DNA of 64,000 nt, taken from assembly GCA_963756545.1 (NCBI GenBank), contig CAVWNY010000006.1, positions 1 to 64,000 on the forward strand, in the 5' to 3' direction. This stretch comes from DATFDN01 sp963756545 (lineage in GTDB: Bacteria > Pseudomonadota > Alphaproteobacteria > Acetobacterales > Acetobacteraceae). The notes beneath the pieces are model-generated. The model made no database searches and was not told the origin of the DNA. It saw only the letters and a program-made list of their open reading frames with translations. Position numbers and translations under genes: made by a program. Below, piece after piece: positions 58,628 to 64,000 of this stretch; position 1 is the first letter of the stretch, and each line of letters opens with the position of its first letter.

Positions 58628-59647
58628 ATGGCGGGCACCACGGTAGAGGGTACCTGGCTGGCGACGCTTGCGGGTATTTCGGCAGGCGCGCTGGGAGTGT
58701 TGGCGAAGCGCGCGCTTGCGGATGCGCGCGAGTCGCAACCCCCGCCGGCCCTGCGGACGCGCTTTTCGCTCGGGCCGCGGCGCCTGCGGGAACTCGCATC
58801 ATCCAGGCTCCCCTCGCACGTGGTCGCCGACCGCGCCGGGCGGCGGCTCAATACAAGCTCGGCGCTCCTGGCGCTCTCGGTGCTTACCGATAGCGGGGTG
58901 GAGCACTATCGCGGCATGTTCCATAACAAGGCGATGTTCATCCCCCTCGCGGCCTCCGCCGCGACGCTGGCCACCAGCCTGCACGGGATGCACGCGAAGA
59001 GCGGCGAGGCGCACCCGATCCGCCACGCGGTGGCCGCCACCGCCGCCGTGACCGGCGTGGTTGGCGGGGGCTTTCACCTCTACAACGTGATGAAGCGCGA
59101 GGGCGGGTTTTCCTGGGTGAACCTGTTCTACGGCGCGCCATTGGGGGCGCCCTATGCGCTGATCCTGGCCGGGGTGATGGGCACCGCGGCCGAACATGCG
59201 CGCGGATCCCGCCATCGCGACAAGCTGCGCCTCTTCGGGCTTCCGGCGGGTCGGACGCTCGCCGCGCTGACCTCGATGGGGATCGTCGGCACCGTCGCGG
59301 AGGCGGCCCTGCTGCACTTGCGGGGGGCCTTCCATGATCCCTTCATGTACCTGCCCGTGACGGTCCCCCCCGTCGCGGCAGGACTGATTGCCAAGGCGGG
59401 CATTGACGCCGCCCTGGACGAAACGCCGAGATGGTCGCGCTTCACCCGACTGTGGCTATGGATCACGGCCGCGCTCGGCTTCGCGGGCGCTGGTTTCCAC
59501 ATCTTCGGGGTGGCGCGGAACATGGGCGGCTGGCGCAACTGGAGCCAGAACGTGCTGAACGGCCCTCCGATCCCCGCACCGCCCAGCTTCACCGCGCTCG
59601 CGCTCTCGGGACTTGCGGCGCTCGGACTCATGGAGGAGCGGCACTGA
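58628..59647 (+). CDS. Polytopic membrane protein of unknown function
   Basis: 339 aa with about seven or eight hydrophobic segments (LATLAGISAGALGVLAKRA; AMFIPLAASAATLATSL; AVAATAAVTGVVGGGFHLYNV; APYALILAGVMG; FMYLPVTVPPVAAGLIAKAGI; LWLWITAALGFAGAGFHIFGV; FTALALSGLAALGL). Internal similarity between the two FHxxxV helices hints at duplication. It lies directly upstream of, and overlaps, gluconate dehydrogenase subunit 3 (TGATG), so may anchor or accept electrons from the oxidoreductase. Confidence 0.8.
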   Translation: MAGTTVEGTWLATLAGISAGALGVLAKRALADARESQPPPALRTRFSLGPRRLRELASSRLPSHVVADRAGRRLNTSSALLALSVLTDSGVEHYRGMFHNKAMFIPLAASAATLATSLHGMHAKSGEAHPIRHAVAATAAVTGVVGGGFHLYNVMKREGGFSWVNLFYGAPLGAPYALILAGVMGTAAEHARGSRHRDKLRLFGLPAGRTLAALTSMGIVGTVAEAALLHLRGAFHDPFMYLPVTVPPVAAGLIAKAGIDAALDETPRWSRFTRLWLWITAALGFAGAGFHIFGVARNMGGWRNWSQNVLNGPPIPAPPSFTALALSGLAALGLMEERH

Positions 59648-60264
59648 TGGAAATGCGGCGTTTCCCCGGCTACAGCACGCTCGCCAAGCGCGACACGCCC
59701 TCGTGGAACGACGTCACGCGCAAGGCGGTGGACAAGCGGGTGAACGACCCGCCGCCGCGACGATTCTTCACGTCGGAGGAGTGGCCGATCCTGCTCGCGC
59801 TATGCGACCGGATCATCCCGCAGACGGCGGCGCCGAGAGTGCCGATCGCGAACTTCGTCGATGCGAAGATGGCCGAGGACCACAAGGACGGCTACCGCCA
59901 GGCCAATCTTCCGCCGATGCAGGAAATGTGGCGGCGCGGCCTCGCCGCTCTCGACGCGGAGGCGCGGCTGCGCTTCGGAGGCGGGTTCGCCTCGCTGCCG
60001 GGCGGCCGGCAGGACGATCTGCTCCATGCGATCCAGCGCGGCGAGGTTCGGTCGCCCGAATGGTCCGGCGTGCCGGCCAAGTCCTTCTTCAAGTCGCGCG
60101 TGCTGATGGACATTCCCACGATGTACTACGGGCAGCCGCAAGGCTGGGACGAGATAGGCTTCGGCGGCCCAGCCTCGCCGCGCGGCTATGTCCGCATGGG
60201 ATTCGATCGCCACGACCCGTGGGACGCGGTCGAGCGCAAGACGGGGGAGAAGAGCAATGCCTGA
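59647..60264 (+). CDS. Gluconate 2-dehydrogenase subunit 3-family protein
   Basis: 205 aa. RRFFTSEEWPILLALCDRIIPQTAAPRVPIANFVDAKMAEDHKDGYRQANLPPMQ matches the small subunit of gluconate 2-dehydrogenase-type enzymes. The Tat signal usual in this family is missing. Coupled on both sides (TGATG upstream, 8-base overlap downstream), a pairing that supports a complex with the GMC subunit. Confidence 0.9.
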   Translation: MEMRRFPGYSTLAKRDTPSWNDVTRKAVDKRVNDPPPRRFFTSEEWPILLALCDRIIPQTAAPRVPIANFVDAKMAEDHKDGYRQANLPPMQEMWRRGLAALDAEARLRFGGGFASLPGGRQDDLLHAIQRGEVRSPEWSGVPAKSFFKSRVLMDIPTMYYGQPQGWDEIGFGGPASPRGYVRMGFDRHDPWDAVERKTGEKSNA

Positions 60265-61903
60265 GGTCGTCCCCAAAGGCCCGCGCGGCAAGAATGGCCG
60301 CGCGCCCGACGTCATGCGCCCTGGCGGGTGGCTGCCGATGAAGGAATATCGGGAGGATGAAGAGGTCGATTTCGCCATCGTCGGCAGCGGCTTCGGCGGG
60401 GGAACCTTGGCCGCGCGGCTCGCCGAAGGCGGCTTCTCCGTCGTGGTGTTCGATGCCGGCCCGTGGTTTCGTCCGCTCGACGAATTCGCTTCCGACGAAC
60501 TGGAGCAGATGAAACTTTATTGGCTGGACAAGCGCGTCGTCAATGAAGGTCCGCTCAAGCTTGGCCGTCGCAACAGCGGCAAGGCGGTGGGCGGGAGCAG
60601 TGTTCACTTCATGATGGTTTCGCTGCGCTTCCGCCCCGAGTGGTTCAAAGCCCGCACGAAACTCGGCTACGGCGTTGATTGGCCGGTGGAGTGGCAAGAG
60701 ATGTGGCGCTACTACGATGAGGTCGAGGAGGCGCTGAAGATCTCGGGGCCGATCCGCTATCCGTGGGGGCCGCATCGTCCACGCTACCCGTATCGCGCGC
60801 ACGAGGTTAACGCGGCGGGCCTCGTTCTGGCGCGCGGCTGCGAGAAGCTGGGGATCGATTGGGCTCCCACGCCGCTTGCCACCGTCTCCGCTCCGCGCGG
60901 CCTTTCGCCCCCCTGCGTCTATCGCGGCTTCTGCGGCATCGGCTGCTCCACGAACGCCAAGCAGAGCGCGCTGATCGTCTGGCTGCCCCGCGCACTGGCG
61001 GCGGGCGCGGAGGTGCGCGACATGGCGATGGTCGGGCGTATCGAGGTCAACAACCAGGGCCGCGTTACCGGAGTGAACTATAATCGCGAGGAAAGGTGGC
61101 GGTTCCAGAAGGCGAAGAATGTGGTCGTCGCGGGCTACGCGGTCGAGAGTCCGCGCCTGCTGCTGAACTCGGCCTGCGCGCAATTTCCCGACGGGTTGGC
61201 CAACCGCAACGGACTGGTGGGCAAATACTTCATGGTCCAGTCCAACGACGCGGTCTGGGGCCGGATGAACGAGGAGATACGGTGGTACAAGGGGCCCCCT
61301 TCGATGGCGCTCACCGAGCATTGGAACTACACAGACGAGGGCAAGGACTTCTTCGGCGGCTATGCCTACATGAGCCAGGGTCCGCTGGCGGTCGAGTGGG
61401 CGGAAGCGGTGGCGGGCGAGCTCGGCCTGTGGGGACCCCAATTGGTCAACACGATGTCCAATTACATTCATTACGCGGGCTTGAAGATCGTGGGAGAAGT
61501 GCTGCCGCGCGAGGAGAACCGGGTGAGCCTCGCCGACGAGAAGGACCAGTACGGCTTACCGGTCGCGCACGTCGCGTTCTCCTACTGCGAGAATGACAAC
61601 CGCCTGCGCCAGCACGCCATCCGCGAGATGCGCAAAGCCATGCAAGCGGTCGAGGCAACCGACCTTTTCGACACGTCGAGCACGGCGCACCTGTATGGCG
61701 GCTGTCGGATGGGCGACGATCCGAACACCAGCGTGGTGAACCCCGACGGCCGCTCCTGGGACATTCCCAATCTGTGGGTCTGCGACGGATCTTTGATGCC
61801 GACAACCGGCGGGGTCAACCCGTCGCTGACCATTCAGGCCATGGCACTGCGCATCGGCGACCGGATCAAGGCCCTCGCCGCTCGGGGAGATCTGGCGTCC
61901 TGA
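60257..61903 (+). CDS. GMC-family oxidoreductase (gluconate dehydrogenase large-subunit type)
   Basis: 548 aa. FAD motif GSGFGGG near 43-49, KAVGGSSVHFMMVSLRFRPEWF, cysteine pair in GFCGIGCSTNAKQSA, and catalytic HLYGGCRMGDDPNTSVV with VNPSLTIQAMALRIGDRI. The GMC fold oxidises sugars or polyols and passes electrons to a cytochrome; no cytochrome subunit gene follows. GGGGAGAAG precedes ATG 60257. The 3' end lies in a terminator-like hairpin. Confidence 0.92.
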   Translation: MPEVVPKGPRGKNGRAPDVMRPGGWLPMKEYREDEEVDFAIVGSGFGGGTLAARLAEGGFSVVVFDAGPWFRPLDEFASDELEQMKLYWLDKRVVNEGPLKLGRRNSGKAVGGSSVHFMMVSLRFRPEWFKARTKLGYGVDWPVEWQEMWRYYDEVEEALKISGPIRYPWGPHRPRYPYRAHEVNAAGLVLARGCEKLGIDWAPTPLATVSAPRGLSPPCVYRGFCGIGCSTNAKQSALIVWLPRALAAGAEVRDMAMVGRIEVNNQGRVTGVNYNREERWRFQKAKNVVVAGYAVESPRLLLNSACAQFPDGLANRNGLVGKYFMVQSNDAVWGRMNEEIRWYKGPPSMALTEHWNYTDEGKDFFGGYAYMSQGPLAVEWAEAVAGELGLWGPQLVNTMSNYIHYAGLKIVGEVLPREENRVSLADEKDQYGLPVAHVAFSYCENDNRLRQHAIREMRKAMQAVEATDLFDTSSTAHLYGGCRMGDDPNTSVVNPDGRSWDIPNLWVCDGSLMPTTGGVNPSLTIQAMALRIGDRIKALAARGDLAS

Positions 61904-61921
61904 CCTGAAATCAGGACGCCA
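61893..61921. terminator. Terminator-like hairpin containing the GMC stop codon
   Basis: Perfect 11-base stem TGGCGTCCTGA (61893-61903) with TCAGGACGCCA (61911-61921), 7-base loop. The last three bases of the left arm are the GMC stop codon. No U-tract follows, so it may act as a bidirectional barrier or mRNA-end stabiliser between the convergent GMC and cold-shock genes. Confidence 0.55.
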
Positions 61922-61926
61922 ACGCG

Positions 61927-62616
61927 TCAGGGCAGCGAGACGGAACCCGCTTCCGGTCCCTTCCGGCCCTCGACGACCTGCACGCGCACGACCTGGCCTT
62001 CGCGCAAATCATTCATCCCGCTGCGGGACACAGCGGAGATGTGCACGAACACATCCTTGCTGCCATCCTCGGGGGTGATGAACCCAAAACCCTTCTGTGC
62101 ATTGAACCACTTGACCGTGCCGGTGATTTCCTTGCCGGTCCCCGGGTGGTAGCTCGCCTCGCGCGGCGCATAGCCGCTGCCGCCGTATCCGCCACCGCCG
62201 CCAAATCCGCCTGGACGGGGCGCGCGCGGCGGCTGAGCCGGCGCGGGGCCGACCTCGCCGACATGGGTGATCTCCGTCACCTGCCGGCCCTTCTGGCCCT
62301 GGCCCACACGGACGCGCAGATGCGTGCCGGGGACCGGCGCGCCCGAGCCCATGCGCTCGATCGCGCTCGCGTGCAGGAAGGCGTCGCCCGTGCCGTCCCC
62401 CAGCTCCACGAAGCCGAAGCCCTTCTCGGCATTGTACCACTTCACAACGGACTCGACCTCCGGGCCCGCGCCCATCATCGGCGATGGCGTTCGAAACCCC
62501 GGTCGTGCCGGTGCGGGCGGCGGTGTCCAGCCCATGTCGTCGCGGCGCGGACCGGCGTCATCGTCGAATCCTCGGCGCCGCTTGTTTTCCCTACGCCAAC
62601 CGTCTCTCTTGTCCAC
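61927..62616 (-). CDS. Double cold-shock-domain protein
   Basis: 229 aa. Two CSDs, VESVVKWYNAEKGFGFVELGDGTGDAFLHAS and ITGTVKWFNAQKGFGFITPEDGSKDVFVHIS, each with RNP1 (KGFGFV/I), joined by a Gly/Pro-rich linker and preceded by an acidic-basic tail (DKRDGWRRENKRRRGFDDD). RNA chaperone or transcription antiterminator. Start uncertain: GTG 62616 used, TTG 62625 possible. Alphaproteobacterial double-CSD type. Confidence 0.85.
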   Translation of the reverse strand: MDKRDGWRRENKRRRGFDDDAGPRRDDMGWTPPPAPARPGFRTPSPMMGAGPEVESVVKWYNAEKGFGFVELGDGTGDAFLHASAIERMGSGAPVPGTHLRVRVGQGQKGRQVTEITHVGEVGPAPAQPPRAPRPGGFGGGGGYGGSGYAPREASYHPGTGKEITGTVKWFNAQKGFGFITPEDGSKDVFVHISAVSRSGMNDLREGQVVRVQVVEGRKGPEAGSVSLP

Positions 62617-62699
62617 TTCCCCCAACCTCGCCGTATCGCGGAAGCCAATTTAGCATCCCCTTTGCCCGCCGGCCTAGAGGGGGGCCGGCCCGGAGGCGG

Positions 62700-63677
62700 T
62701 CAGGCGGTCTTGCTCAGGCGCCGCATCCGTCTCTCCAGGTCGGCAATATCCCGATCGAGCTGGGGGTCGACCGGCGCCGGCGGCTGCGGCGGGGTCGCCC
62801 GCAGCGTCGCGACCGCGCGTGCCGCCATCACCCCGGCAACGAGCAGCAAAGGCACCAGCAAGCGGCGGTCGAGAACCAGCAGGATCACCCCCGCGACACC
62901 CGCCGCCGTCGCCAGCGCGACGGGAGGCGTCCAGGCCGTAGCGGGTGCCGCATGGGGGCCAGTGGGACCCACGGACGCATCCACGGGGGCGGGCATGATC
63001 TTGACGCGCCGCCCGAGGCGCGGGCGGGGAGCCACGGGCGGCCGCACCCCGATGGGGTCGATCTGATCATCGCGTTTGTGATCGAGGGCCAGTTCGCGGT
63101 GATGATCCTCGTCCATTTCCTCGGTCAGCACGCGCGTCGCCTCGGGCAGAAGCGGGATCGGCCGCCCATCCACGCGCAACGCCTCCTCTCGGCGCCTCAG
63201 CGGGTCGGGGTGCGTCTCGCGCTGATCGACGTAATGGGCAAACTCCTGCTGTTGCGCGGGATCGCCGAACACGAGGTCGAGGTGACGCGCCATCTCCAGC
63301 ATTTCGTCGCCCGGTACGCCGGTCTCGATCGCGGTGTGAACCAATGCCACCATGCCGGCGCGCTTGCCGGAGGCGCAGTGGATCAGGACCGGCTTCGGCG
63401 CGTTCAGCAACGCCTCCCCTACGCGGTCCAAATCCTGCCTGTTCACGTGCTGGGTCGAAATGGGCACCCGAATGTAGTCGAGCCCGCGCGCGCGCGCGTT
63501 CGTCTCCTCGGCGGCGGGCGTGGCGGCGGCGGCGAATCGCTCGGTGTCGGTGCGCAGGTCTATGATGGCGCGAACGCCCTGATCACGCAGCGCCTCAAGC
63601 TCGTCCTCGCCGGGCGGACTGCGTCCCACCTTTATCTTGCGGCTAAGCTCAATTTGATTCCACACATTCATCTCCAT
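62700..63677 (-). CDS. Dual-specificity phosphatase-like protein with C-terminal membrane hairpin
   Basis: 325 aa. Phosphatase domain with HCASGKRAG, Cys101 and Arg106 in CX4R spacing as in the DUF442/BLH-type phosphatases, Asp-containing loop DLRTDTERF. Middle is charged and disordered; residues ~255-300 form two hydrophobic helices (VALATAAGVAGVILLVL, LLVPLLLVAGVMAA) followed by a coiled-coil-like tail. ATG overlaps the cupin stop (TGATG). Substrate unknown. Confidence 0.82.
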   Translation of the reverse strand: MEMNVWNQIELSRKIKVGRSPPGEDELEALRDQGVRAIIDLRTDTERFAAAATPAAEETNARARGLDYIRVPISTQHVNRQDLDRVGEALLNAPKPVLIHCASGKRAGMVALVHTAIETGVPGDEMLEMARHLDLVFGDPAQQQEFAHYVDQRETHPDPLRRREEALRVDGRPIPLLPEATRVLTEEMDEDHHRELALDHKRDDQIDPIGVRPPVAPRPRLGRRVKIMPAPVDASVGPTGPHAAPATAWTPPVALATAAGVAGVILLVLDRRLLVPLLLVAGVMAARAVATLRATPPQPPAPVDPQLDRDIADLERRMRRLSKTA

Positions 63678-64000
63678 CAACCCGGAGCGACCGGCCGTGT
63701 GCCGCCCGGCAACGCATCGATGAACGCGGAATCGACGCGCAGATGTTGTTTCACCAGCTCGGGCGGCGTGTGCGCGAGCCACCTGGCCAGCGACACGTCA
63801 GCGAAGCGATCGGCGCGGAACAATTCGAGATACCGGAGGTCGCCGGCGCCGCTGTTTTCGATGTAGTGGCCCATCGCGCGAGGGACATATCCGACATCGC
63901 CTGGGTGGAAGTCGATCGTCCGCGCCTGTCCGTGCGCGGCGAAGACCGTCATCCGGCCCTGGCCGGAGATCCAGTATTGCCACTCGTCGCCGTGCGGGTG
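63677..64000 (-). CDS. Cupin-domain protein, 5' truncated by window end
   Basis: Open in frame to base 64000 without a start, reading HPHGDEWQYWISGQGRMTVF then ARTIDFHPGDVGYVPRAMGH and YIENSG. HPHxDE and GDVGYVPRAMGHYIEN are the two cupin motifs holding a metal through His, His, Glu and His. It resembles the C-terminal domain of oxalate decarboxylase-type bicupins, so a second domain may lie outside the window. Coupled to the phosphatase gene (TGATG). Confidence 0.82.
   Translation of the reverse strand, partial: HPHGDEWQYWISGQGRMTVFAAHGQARTIDFHPGDVGYVPRAMGHYIENSGAGDLRYLELFRADRFADVSLARWLAHTPPELVKQHLRVDSAFIDALPGGTRPVAPG

Overview
The window is GC-rich, densely packed bacterial DNA with many ATGA, GTGA and TGATG start/stop overlaps. 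Gene content (two branched-chain-type ABC transporters, orphan solute-binding proteins, a full C-P lyase pathway, tkt-gap-pgk, gluconate-dehydrogenase-like genes) and the short intergenic palindromes suggest an alphaproteobacterium, perhaps Acetobacteraceae or another Rhodospirillales family. That placement is inference from gene content. There is no rRNA, recognisable insertion sequence, prophage or CRISPR array, and one tRNA (Asn).

Layout: 1-1.9 kb, a CsgG-like periplasmic protein and its partner. 1.9-6.7 kb (minus), a complete LIV-type ABC transporter with a Tat-type binding protein. 6.8-9.7 kb, tRNA-Asn, then a minus-strand operon of a PhnB-like VOC protein, ArsR regulator, AHSA1 protein, BNR-repeat protein and MoaD-like protein, headed by a nested palindrome that is a good ArsR operator candidate. 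9.8-20.4 kb, phosphonate catabolism: a fumarase-superfamily lyase, a second PhnM-like hydrolase, PhnF, then phnGHIJKLM, a DUF1045 2H protein and phnN. Between phnK and phnL lies a tandemly duplicated, strongly structured element, the most unusual feature seen here.

20.4-26.9 kb: gamma-glutamyltransferase, dodecin, a PEP-mutase-family enzyme, a methyltransferase, a ThDP enzyme and an Asp/Glu-racemase-family protein. 27-36.4 kb: a second complete LIV-type transporter followed by a DadA-like oxidase, an EutA-like protein, an orphan ectoine synthase (EctC) and another FAD oxidoreductase, probably uptake and breakdown of an amino-acid-like or ectoine-like solute. 36.4-40.7 kb: two tandem paralogous solute-binding proteins with an SDR and a CobW GTPase but no permease. 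40.7-44.8 kb: palindromic repeats, a ligase-associated-type DNA exonuclease without its ligase, a DHA2 drug exporter and an LLM flavin oxidoreductase.

44.8-46.6 kb is a lower-GC island of small secreted or membrane proteins, two of them frameshifted. 46.8-51.1 kb: tkt-gap-pgk. 51.2-64 kb: an M20 amidohydrolase, a lipoprotein, and a stress-flavoured group (membrane-tailed SDR, DUF6496-like, YciF ferritin-like, pyruvate-oxidase-like ThDP enzyme) followed by an enolase-superfamily enzyme, a membrane protein, a gluconate dehydrogenase subunit 3 and a GMC oxidoreductase. The window ends with a double cold-shock protein, a membrane-anchored phosphatase and a truncated cupin. Substrates of the two ABC systems and of the 55.7-61.9 kb oxidoreductase cluster cannot be read from sequence.
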